Origin: Caccoplasma_A sp045587545
Lineage (GTDB): Bacteria; Bacteroidota; Bacteroidia; Bacteroidales; G3-4614
Direction: 5' to 3'
Assembly (NCBI GenBank): GCA_045587545.1
Contig: JAZNCN010000028.1
Location: forward strand, 62,001-126,000
Length of the DNA stretch: 64,000 bases
Each line of letters begins with the position of its first letter. Position 1 is the first letter of the stretch. The notes beneath the pieces were generated by a model. That model was given only the letters and a program-made list of their open reading frames with translations, was not told where the DNA came from and did no database searches. Below are positions 25,741 to 34,020 of the stretch, piece by piece. Both the position numbers and the translations under genes were made by a program.

Positions 25741-28700
25741 ATGGATAAAAATGAGTGTAGAATATATTATACTACAACTAATAATAAGATTATCAATTTT
25801 GAACATGCTGAAATTGATGCTAAGATTATTTCACACATATATAAAGATAAAGGAGTAATTACCTTTGATAAACCAATTACTAAGATTCCTCATAGTGCTT
25901 TCTCTAGGTGTTCTACATTTACTAGTATTGAAATTCCTAATAGTGTAACTAGCATTGAAAATTCTGCATTTGAGTATTGCTCTGAACTTACAAGCGTTGA
26001 GATACCTGATGGTGTAAAAAGTATTGGTTGGTGGGCGTTCTTTAAATGTTCTAAACTTACAAATGTTGAGATTCCTAATAGTGTAACTAGCATTGGCAAT
26101 GCTGCTTTTTTGTGTTGCTCTGGACTTACAAATGTTGAGATTCCTCAGGGTGTGAAAAGTATTGGCAAACGTGCCTTTGCAAAATGCTCTAAACTTAAAA
26201 GTATTATTATTTCTAAAAGTGTAGAGGAAATTGGAAATTATGTTCTTTCAGAGTGTACTGAACTTGAAAATATAATTATAAACACAGAAAATAAGAAATA
26301 TGATTCCCGAGGGGATTGTAATGCCATAATAGATACAACGAATAATATTCTTATTGCAGGATGTAAAAATACAATTATTCCTGATAATATTACGGAAATA
26401 GGAGAGCATGCATTTGAATTCTGTAAATTAAAAACAATAGTAATTCCAAAAGGTGTTACAAAAATAGGGGATGGAGCATTTTTTTGTTGTGAATCTCTTA
26501 AAACTTTAGAGTTACCTCTTGGTATAAATGAAATAGGATTGAGTGCTTTTGAAAATTGTTCAGCTCTTGAAAGAATTATCATTCCTAATAGTGTGACTAA
26601 AATAGGAGATAGAGCATTTGCATTTTGTAAATCTTTAACTCAATTTGATGGTAATCTTGCTCTTGGAGACAAAAGATGTTTAGTTATAGACGGGACTTTA
26701 GTTGCATTTGCAGCTGCAGGAGTTTCTGATTATATTTTTCCAAAAGAAATTTCTTCTTATAATCGAACTGTTTTTTATAATAATAAACTTAAGACCTTAA
26801 GAAAAACATTAGATGTTTCGATTGGAAAAGGAAATGATTCGCACCAACAAACAAAAGTCAAAGGTTCCAATAATATACACACCAAAACATGTATTCCAAT
26901 ATGTAACAATAACTCAATTATAGATGATTATTTTCAGCAAATTTCATCTATTGCAAAAGAGGAAGAAAAATGCAAATGGATTAAATCAGGAACAAATGTA
27001 ACAATTCAAGGATTAACTTTATCACGAGGTAATTTTTACCTAGGTAATTATTATAAAGTTAATGAATGTCCTAATGGAATCAAATACTCATCGAAAGATA
27101 AAATTATCTTATGGGCAACTATAAATCCTGAGCTTTCAATTTTAAAAGGAACTTTCCGAAAAGAAGAATATTTCCTTTCTTATTATGATTTATCTCCAGA
27201 AGGTCGTTTTATATATTTGTCTTGGTTAGCTAATTTAATTCTAACAAAAGATGTACCTCATGATATTTTACTATTGCATATTTGTGGAATACAACTACGC
27301 TTGTTTTTAGATATTGAATCCTCTATAGAAGAAAAAGAAGATTTAATAAATTATTTAATTAACTTGAAATCAGAATTATCTGAAAAGTCTAGAATAGCAT
27401 ATTACATTGATGAAGTAATAGATATATCATTAGCTAAATTCTTTTTGGGTCAAGCAAATAGGTTTTCTATTGAAAGTTTTAATTTCTTTAAAACTCATAA
27501 ATATATTGATACTACAATCTTTTCTAAAGATAGTAATGATTGTTTTAATTCTGATGTAATTTTTGATATATATGCTGATTTGTACTCTAATAGTCCTTTA
27601 GCTAAATGTAAAAATTGGTTTACTTTATTTTTTGAAAAAAATAAAAAATATTATAAGTCATTAGATTCAAGGTGCAAATATAAAGAAGTAGTTCAAATAC
27701 CTAATGTTTTACCTTCTAATTCATATTTGTATATTCAAAAAGATTATAACTTTTGTCTCTTTGAAACAATTAATTACTCACAATATGTTATTGAATTAAT
27801 AGAGAAATATTTTAAGAAATATAATGGAGATTTTTTGTCATTTAAACAAATATATCCATATACTATAAACCAAAATTCTCCGTTGGTTTATTTTTCACTT
27901 CCTAAATATATAACAGAGAATGAATCTCAAATTTTATCAAATTTTAAAGATAGTCTTGAATCTATTGTAAATTGCAAAGCTAATGTAGTTAATTACGATA
28001 CTATAGCAGAATTGTTTGGAATTAAATGTAATGAGGATTTTTTAACAAGACCTGTTATAGAATGTATTATATCCGGTTTGAGAAATTTAGGATATGGTAT
28101 AGTTCCTAATATTAAAGTTTCTTGTGAAGACTTAATTAAAACTAAAGAATCATGTGTCATATATAAATACCCTAAGTCTTTGAAACTTAGCATAGACCAA
28201 GAATTTAAATATGCAGAAATTCTATGTAAATTATTAGCAATAATAATGCAAGGTACTGATGTAAATAATCAAGAATTGGACGCAGTTTATGAGAATTTCA
28301 CAAAATTAACTAATAATAAACATAATATTATATATTTATATTCTTATTTTCTATGGCTTTCACAAAGAAAGAATGTTTTAAATAAGAGTATAAAACAAGA
28401 ATTGTCAACACTTGCAAGGTTTTATAAAAAAATTTTTATACAAGTTATATTAAATGTCATAACTACTTCTGATTTTGTTAATGAAAAAAGAATTTTAGCA
28501 CTAAATAAACTAATTCCATTCTTAGATGAAAATATAGAATCAGTACATTCTTTAATACATAAGTCTCTAGTTGGTGATTTTGATTCTGTTGTAACTGATA
28601 AATCCGATAATAAATCAGTTAGTATAAGTCAAGATATTGAACTTGATAGTAATAAGTTAAATACATTTAGAGAACAAACAAACGAAAGTCATTTACTGCT

Positions 28701-28974
28701 GTCTAAAATATTTGCCATAGATAACGAAGAAGAGTATTCGGAAAGTCAAAATTCTAGTATAAACATAACGAAGGAGATTCTTATAAAGATGTTAGAAAAG
28801 GATGTGTGGAATTATAACGATTTTTCACAATTATGTCATAACTACGAAGTTTTACCCGGTTCAATACTTGAGCAAATTAATGATTATGCATATGAAATTG
28901 TTGATGATGTCATTGCAGAAGAAATAGATGATAAAATATATATTAATACAGAGTATAAAGATAAACTTATATGA
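25741..28974 (+). CDS. LRR-TerB protein: SngA-like component of a Shango-type defence system
   Basis: A 1077-residue cytosolic protein without a signal peptide. Residues about 40-330 are BspA-type LRR_5 repeats of about 23 residues (for example VTSIGNAAFLCCSGLTNVEI), with conserved Cys and a 60-residue break near 170-225. After a linker, residues about 400-570 match a TerB_N domain (CKWIKSGTNVTIQGL, Y-x3-GRFIYLSWLANLIL, HICGIQLRLFLDIE). The end (about 1015-1077: KDVWNYNDFSQLCHNYEVLPG, LEQINDYAYEIVDD) matches TerB_C. TerB-type proteins encoded with an ATPase and a helicase form Shango (SngABC). The LRR front is not part of the SngA described in the founding reports as far as I know. It overlaps the next gene by four bases. 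Confidence 0.8.
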   Translation: MDKNECRIYYTTTNNKIINFEHAEIDAKIISHIYKDKGVITFDKPITKIPHSAFSRCSTFTSIEIPNSVTSIENSAFEYCSELTSVEIPDGVKSIGWWAFFKCSKLTNVEIPNSVTSIGNAAFLCCSGLTNVEIPQGVKSIGKRAFAKCSKLKSIIISKSVEEIGNYVLSECTELENIIINTENKKYDSRGDCNAIIDTTNNILIAGCKNTIIPDNITEIGEHAFEFCKLKTIVIPKGVTKIGDGAFFCCESLKTLELPLGINEIGLSAFENCSALERIIIPNSVTKIGDRAFAFCKSLTQFDGNLALGDKRCLVIDGTLVAFAAAGVSDYIFPKEISSYNRTVFYNNKLKTLRKTLDVSIGKGNDSHQQTKVKGSNNIHTKTCIPICNNNSIIDDYFQQISSIAKEEEKCKWIKSGTNVTIQGLTLSRGNFYLGNYYKVNECPNGIKYSSKDKIILWATINPELSILKGTFRKEEYFLSYYDLSPEGRFIYLSWLANLILTKDVPHDILLLHICGIQLRLFLDIESSIEEKEDLINYLINLKSELSEKSRIAYYIDEVIDISLAKFFLGQANRFSIESFNFFKTHKYIDTTIFSKDSNDCFNSDVIFDIYADLYSNSPLAKCKNWFTLFFEKNKKYYKSLDSRCKYKEVVQIPNVLPSNSYLYIQKDYNFCLFETINYSQYVIELIEKYFKKYNGDFLSFKQIYPYTINQNSPLVYFSLPKYITENESQILSNFKDSLESIVNCKANVVNYDTIAELFGIKCNEDFLTRPVIECIISGLRNLGYGIVPNIKVSCEDLIKTKESCVIYKYPKSLKLSIDQEFKYAEILCKLLAIIMQGTDVNNQELDAVYENFTKLTNNKHNIIYLYSYFLWLSQRKNVLNKSIKQELSTLARFYKKIFIQVILNVITTSDFVNEKRILALNKLIPFLDENIESVHSLIHKSLVGDFDSVVTDKSDNKSVSISQDIELDSNKLNTFREQTNESHLLLSKIFAIDNEEEYSESQNSSINITKEILIKMLEKDVWNYNDFSQLCHNYEVLPGSILEQINDYAYEIVDDVIAEEIDDKIYINTEYKDKLI

Positions 28975-30296
28975 ATAAACCAATTAAACCAAAAGAACGA
29001 GAAACAATAATACAATCATTGAGAAGTGGTGTCGTTCCAAGAATGGGATTACAACATATTCAAGTAGGACGTAGTAATGAGTTAAAATCATTTATTAAAG
29101 ATATCGATATAATATCAGAGGGTGGTTCTTCTTTTCGATTTGTAATTGGAGAGTATGGTTCAGGTAAAACATTCTTCCTGTCTTTAGTTAGGAGTATTGC
29201 TTTAGAAAAAGGACTAGTAACAATACATGCGGATTTATCCCCAACAAAACGATTCTATGGTTCGGATGGTAAATCTAGACTGTTATTGTCAGATATGATT
29301 GGTAATTTATCTACTCGGACAAAACAAGACGGAAATGCTCTTCGAAATATTCTTGAGAAATTTATATCTATTGCTAAAGAAGAGGCAATTTCAAAAAATA
29401 AAACTGTATCATCCATAATTTCTAATAAACTTAGCGAACTTAACGAATATACAGGTGGATATAATTTTATCTCTGTTATAAAAAAATTCTATGAAGCTTT
29501 AGAATCAGGAAATGATGAGTTAAAAGATTGTGCTATAAATTGGCTTAAGGCTGGATATACAACTAAGTCAGAAGCATATAAAGATTTAGGGGTTAAAAGT
29601 TTTATTGATGATAGTTCATTTTTTGATACCCTTATTTTGTATTCTGTTTTAGTAAAAAAAGCAGGATATAAAGGATTACTTATTTGTATTGATGAAATGG
29701 TAAATTTGTACAAAATTACTAATACGGTTTCTCGCAAGGCAAATTATGAGATAATATTAACAATGTTAAACAATACTCTACAATGTTCTTTGTCAAATAT
29801 TGGTTTTGTAATGTGTGGAACACCAGAATTTATGACTGATACAAATAGAGGTCTATATAGTTATGAGGCTTTAAGATCTAGACTTGCAGAGAATAGCTTT
29901 TCAAGAAAACTAGGAGTTGTTGATTTTAATTCGATTGTGTTAAGATTGGCAAGTCTTACTAAAGAAGAAATATATATTTTGCTATGTAACCTTAGACATG
30001 TTTTTGCAAGTGGGGTAGAAGAAAAATATTTAGTTCCTGATAATGCTTTAATAGCATTTTTAAATCATTGTTCTAATAAAATCGGAGATAGCTATTTTAG
30101 GACACCTAGAACAACAATTAAAGGATTTATAGATTTGTTATCTATTTTAGAACAATATCCAGAGTATGAATGGAATGATATTATTGATTCTGTAGAAGTT
30201 ACAAAAGATATAGAACCTTCAATGATTGAATTAAATACTACTGATGAATCTATGTCAAATTCAATAGATGACGAGTTTGCTAGTTTTAAGATATAA
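28971..30296 (+). CDS. BrxD/SngB-like P-loop ATPase
   Basis: A 441-residue AAA-type ATPase of the DUF2791 (BrxD) group. An N-terminal RSGVVPRMGLQHIQVGR block is typical of that group. Walker A is GEYGSGKT (residues 60-67) and Walker B LLICIDEM (about 237-244). A C-terminal helical part includes YFRTPRTTIKGFIDLL. In BREX type 2 the homologue works with the Lhr-like helicase BrxHI; in Shango it is SngB. Translationally coupled to the LRR-TerB gene by an ATGA overlap. Confidence 0.88.
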   Translation: MNKPIKPKERETIIQSLRSGVVPRMGLQHIQVGRSNELKSFIKDIDIISEGGSSFRFVIGEYGSGKTFFLSLVRSIALEKGLVTIHADLSPTKRFYGSDGKSRLLLSDMIGNLSTRTKQDGNALRNILEKFISIAKEEAISKNKTVSSIISNKLSELNEYTGGYNFISVIKKFYEALESGNDELKDCAINWLKAGYTTKSEAYKDLGVKSFIDDSSFFDTLILYSVLVKKAGYKGLLICIDEMVNLYKITNTVSRKANYEIILTMLNNTLQCSLSNIGFVMCGTPEFMTDTNRGLYSYEALRSRLAENSFSRKLGVVDFNSIVLRLASLTKEEIYILLCNLRHVFASGVEEKYLVPDNALIAFLNHCSNKIGDSYFRTPRTTIKGFIDLLSILEQYPEYEWNDIIDSVEVTKDIEPSMIELNTTDESMSNSIDDEFASFKI

Positions 30297-30306
30297 ATAA
30301 ATCACA

Positions 30307-32496
30307 ATGAATCACAAATCTTCATCATTTGAATTACTTAATAGTAAAGTCCAGAAATGGATATGGAATCAAGGTTGGACCTCCTTAAAAGAAATTCAAG
30401 AAAACTCCATACCAGTAATTTTAAAAGGGGATAGTGATGTTATTATTAGTGCTGAAACTGCTGGAGGTAAAACAGAAGCTGTATTTTTACCAATATTGTC
30501 AAAAATAGAAGAATTTAACGAACATAATTGTAATGTTATATATATAAGTCCATTAAAAGCTTTAATTAATGATCAGTATAGACGTCTTTTAGATATGACG
30601 AATGATTTGAGTGTTAAAGTAACACCATGGCATGGCGATGTTAATCAAAGTACAAAAAGTAAATGGATTAAAGAACCAACAGGTATTTTGATAATAACAC
30701 CTGAATCATTAGAATCATTTCTTATAAATAAACATTCAAAGATAAAAGTGTTGTTCTCTAAAGTAATGTATATTGTGGTTGATGAATTCCATTCATTTAT
30801 TGGGAATGAAAGAGGGAAACAACTACAATCATTATTATCTAGAATTGAATCTATAACGAATAGAATTATACCAAGAGTTGCTATGAGTGCAACTTTTTCA
30901 AATTATGAATCAGTTAAGGATTTTCTTAGACCAGATAAAAAGTTGATGTGTGTAATACCATCACGAGGAGAGAGTAAGCAAAATGTTCGTTTGGTAATAA
31001 AAGCATATTCAAATTCATATAATGAAGATAGTGATAATGTTGTACATAATGATATTAGTGAAGATATTTCTAATGAAATTTTTACCAAATTAAGAGGAAG
31101 CAATAATTTGGTATTTACCAATAGTAGATCTGAAGCAGAATTTTATTCATTTTTATTGAGAAAGAAATGTGAAGACTTAGGTGTTCCTAATGAATTCCGA
31201 GTACATCATGGAAGTCTTTCTAAAGTAGAAAGGGAAAGTATTGAAAAGGAACTTCAAATAGGAAGTGTCCCGATAACTGCTTTTTGTACATCTACACTTG
31301 AATTAGGAGTTGATATAGGCAAAGTTAAATCTATTGCACAAATAGGAGTAGTTTCATCTGTCTCTGGATTAAAACAACGTTTAGGGCGCTCAGGTAGGCG
31401 TAATGAACCAGCAGAACTTCGTGTCTTTTCAATAGAAAAAGGCACTGGCGATATTTTATCTGATTTAAGAACAAATTTAGTTCAAAATATTGCTGTAATT
31501 GAATTACTTCTTGAACATAAATACGAAAGTTATAATATAAATAATTATCACTTATCGACTCTAATACAGCAAATACTTTCTGTTATTGCATCATATGGAA
31601 GTTTTTATCCAGAAGAAGGTTGGAAACTTTTATGTAAGAATGGTGCATTTAAAAACATAACACCAAAACTTTTTTTGAGTGTATTAAAGTCACTTGGACA
31701 AAAAAAAGTAGTTTCTCAACTCAATAATGGTCAGATAATTATAGGGAAAGAAGGAGAATATATATTGAGTGATTTAAATTTTTACACAGCATTTATTTCT
31801 TTTAAAAACTTTTCAGTTATAGATAATGCTAGTTCAAAAAAAATAGGGGAAATTGGTATTGTCCCAAATATTAATGATACATTGTTACTTGCTAGTAGGC
31901 AATGGGAAGTAATAAATATAGATAAAAAAAGAAAGATAATATATGTAGAGGCAACAAATTATTCGGGTAGTGTATATTTTAATGTGAATGATGGTATCGA
32001 TGTTGATAGAATAATTACAAGGAAAATGAAAGAAATATATTCTACGAATAACACATATTTATATCTTGATAAAAAAACAAATGCTCAGCATGAATTAGAT
32101 ATAGCAAGAAGTGTTTATTGTAATAATGGTTTAGAAAATAATTCGATAATTAATTATAAAGATATTTCAGATGATGATTCAGACGAAATTTCAATAATTT
32201 TCACATGGGAAGGAACAAAAGTAAACAGAACAATATCATTACTTAATGAATATTTTTCAGGGAGAAAAACAAAGTATAATGAATTAGTAATAATAGGAAT
32301 TAGCGAAGAGGATATACATAATATTCTAAGCAATAAAAAACCTTCAGGAGAGGAACTAGCATCTTTGTTAAGAAGGGAAGACAAGGAAAAACAAAAATAT
32401 GATTATTTATTATCTAATCAACTCCTCAATATAGAATATGGTAATACATATATAGATATTGAGAATGCTTGGGATTATCTCAGCTCCATTGTATAA
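30307..32496 (+). CDS. Lhr/BrxHI-like DEAD/DEAH helicase (SngC-like)
   Basis: A 729-residue superfamily-2 helicase. Motif I is SAETAGGKTEA (Lys55), motif II DEFH (159-162), motif III AMSATF, and the second RecA domain ends with LKQRLGRSGRR (motif VI). The 300-residue C-terminal part is of the Lhr type, perhaps nucleic-acid gripping. DNA unwinding in anti-phage defence is inferred from gene order: it follows the ATPase by 10 bases. The codon and base use of the three genes is more AT-rich than that of the flanking core genes. Confidence 0.9.
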   Translation: MNHKSSSFELLNSKVQKWIWNQGWTSLKEIQENSIPVILKGDSDVIISAETAGGKTEAVFLPILSKIEEFNEHNCNVIYISPLKALINDQYRRLLDMTNDLSVKVTPWHGDVNQSTKSKWIKEPTGILIITPESLESFLINKHSKIKVLFSKVMYIVVDEFHSFIGNERGKQLQSLLSRIESITNRIIPRVAMSATFSNYESVKDFLRPDKKLMCVIPSRGESKQNVRLVIKAYSNSYNEDSDNVVHNDISEDISNEIFTKLRGSNNLVFTNSRSEAEFYSFLLRKKCEDLGVPNEFRVHHGSLSKVERESIEKELQIGSVPITAFCTSTLELGVDIGKVKSIAQIGVVSSVSGLKQRLGRSGRRNEPAELRVFSIEKGTGDILSDLRTNLVQNIAVIELLLEHKYESYNINNYHLSTLIQQILSVIASYGSFYPEEGWKLLCKNGAFKNITPKLFLSVLKSLGQKKVVSQLNNGQIIIGKEGEYILSDLNFYTAFISFKNFSVIDNASSKKIGEIGIVPNINDTLLLASRQWEVINIDKKRKIIYVEATNYSGSVYFNVNDGIDVDRIITRKMKEIYSTNNTYLYLDKKTNAQHELDIARSVYCNNGLENNSIINYKDISDDDSDEISIIFTWEGTKVNRTISLLNEYFSGRKTKYNELVIIGISEEDIHNILSNKKPSGEELASLLRREDKEKQKYDYLLSNQLLNIEYGNTYIDIENAWDYLSSIV

Positions 32497-32779
32497 TTAA
32501 TGATTATTACACTTAATTAATACTATGGAATACTTATTTGGGCAGTCTGTCCATAAAGCTATAAACTTAGGAGAAAGAATAAATATAGAGAAATAATGTA
32601 TCAAAATTAAATAAAAAGATTATACTGTATTTATTCGTAAATAAATGTAATGAAGTTTATTTTATAGTAAAAAAATATACTAATTACTAATATATATTAT
32701 AATGATGTTGATAACTTAATAAGAATATTATATATAAATACAAGAATTTATTTTAATTTTGAGAAAAAGGAAAGGGAGT
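32497..32779. other. AT-rich intergenic region before the SIR2-like stub
   Basis: This 283-base stretch carries no gene. TAATTTTG at 32754-32761 fits the -7 promoter consensus and would start transcription just before the stub/AbiH pair. GAAAAAGGAAAGGGAG before ATG 32780 is an unusually purine-rich leader for this group. Confidence 0.5.
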
Positions 32780-32881
32780 ATGTCAAATATAGTATATTTA
32801 TTAGGAGCAGGAGCTAGTTATGGAAACAAAAATAGAGTATATTATTATAATAATAGAGCAAATAATCAACCAGAAAGATGA
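32780..32881 (+). pseudogene. 33-codon stub resembling the N-terminus of a SIR2-like protein
   Basis: The frame reads MSNIVYLLGAGASYGNKN and runs to a TGA after 33 codons. VYLLGAGASYG is the NAD-binding entry motif of many SIR2-family defence proteins, but the rest of the domain is missing. It has a promoter-like TAATTTTG and a purine-rich leader, and its stop overlaps the AbiH start (ATGA). The simplest reading is a deletion that removed the body of a SIR2-like gene and left its start region to drive abiH. It might instead be a short leader peptide used for coupling. Confidence 0.5.
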
Positions 32882-33831
32882 ATGAAAATACACTTATAAT
32901 AGGAAATGGATTTGATTTAGATTTAGGTTTAAAAACAAATTATTTAGATTTTGCAGATTCAACATATTGGCCAAAGTTAGAAAGTATATATAAACCATAC
33001 TTAAAATCAAAATTAGAAGAAAGGATATCAGATAATCCTTGTTGGTTTGACATAGAAGAAGAACTACTTAAATATGCAACTATTGATAAATCTAATAAGA
33101 CACTAAAAGATTACGCTTCATATAATAATAAAATAGATCAAGATTTCTTTAATAAATTATTATCTGGCTTTTGCGAATATTTAGAAAATGAAGAAAAAAA
33201 AGATATAATAAAAGATTCATATGCAGCAAAAGTTTTAAGTAGTGTAGTATTAAATGGATATTTTGAGCATATATACTCATTTAATTATACTAATTTAAAC
33301 ACTTTCGCAAAACGCTTAAATATAACAAAAGATATAAATTATAATCATATTCATGGTAAGATAAAAGATAGGTCAATTATTCTTGGAGTAAATGAAAGTC
33401 AAAAACTTATATCCAACTATGAGTTTTTATACAAATCATCTAGCCCATATTATAAAAGCAATAATCTTGACAGTGATTTATTTAATTCCAAAGAAGTTGT
33501 AATATTTGGATTGTCATTTGGACATATTGATTTTCAATATTTTGACTATTTTTTCAAATCAATATTAGATGCTAAGATAATTCCCTCAGATAAAAAGAAA
33601 CATATAACTATTTTTACCAAAGATGATAATTCAAGAATGGAAATTTTAAAAAAACTTAGAGATAAGCAAATTATAGTTACTGATTTATACCAGAAATCTT
33701 ATTTTGAAATAATAAAAACTACAGACCCTAAAGATATAGATAAATTAGACTCATTTATTAAAAGACTAAATAATAATAGCATTGATAAATTTAATGAAAA
33801 TTTATCTAAATTAGAGAGAATGATATACTAA
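32878..33831 (+). CDS. AbiH-family abortive infection protein
   Basis: A 317-residue protein with the AbiH hallmarks: N-terminal LIIGNGFDLDLGLKTNYLDF, the middle block IYSFNYTNLNTFAKRL, a YNHIHGKI block, and FGLSFGHIDFQYFDYFF near residue 220. AbiH members give phage resistance in lactococci and occur widely in defence islands; the biochemical activity is not settled. It is coupled to the SIR2-like stub and lies next to the Shango-like operon, which supports a defence role. A terminator follows. Confidence 0.85.
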   Translation: MNENTLIIGNGFDLDLGLKTNYLDFADSTYWPKLESIYKPYLKSKLEERISDNPCWFDIEEELLKYATIDKSNKTLKDYASYNNKIDQDFFNKLLSGFCEYLENEEKKDIIKDSYAAKVLSSVVLNGYFEHIYSFNYTNLNTFAKRLNITKDINYNHIHGKIKDRSIILGVNESQKLISNYEFLYKSSSPYYKSNNLDSDLFNSKEVVIFGLSFGHIDFQYFDYFFKSILDAKIIPSDKKKHITIFTKDDNSRMEILKKLRDKQIIVTDLYQKSYFEIIKTTDPKDIDKLDSFIKRLNNNSIDKFNENLSKLERMIY

Positions 33832-33923
33832 TAATTTTTTTTGATTATTAATTGGAAAGATTATTATTAATTCAAAATTTAAAAAGGGGATTAAACCCTG
33901 AAGGATATAAACTTTTATAACAC

Positions 33924-33955
33924 AATAAAGCCCCAAGTTTGGGGCTTTATTCGTA
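33924..33955. terminator. Bidirectional terminator between abiH and nrdJ
   Basis: AATAAAGCCCCAA pairs perfectly with TTGGGGCTTTATT around a 2-base gap, leaving a tight loop; T/A ends on both sides. Confidence 0.85.
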
Positions 33956-34020
33956 TTATTGTTTTTGTGATTTGGCAATTAATTTCTAATTACTCATTAC
34001 TAATTCCTAATTGAAATTAA

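Noticed and set aside
25890..26640. DNA-level repeats within the LRR-TerB gene as a possible CRISPR array or minisatellite
   Set aside because: They are about 69 bases apart, match the 23-residue LRR_5 period, stay in frame and diverge as protein repeats do.
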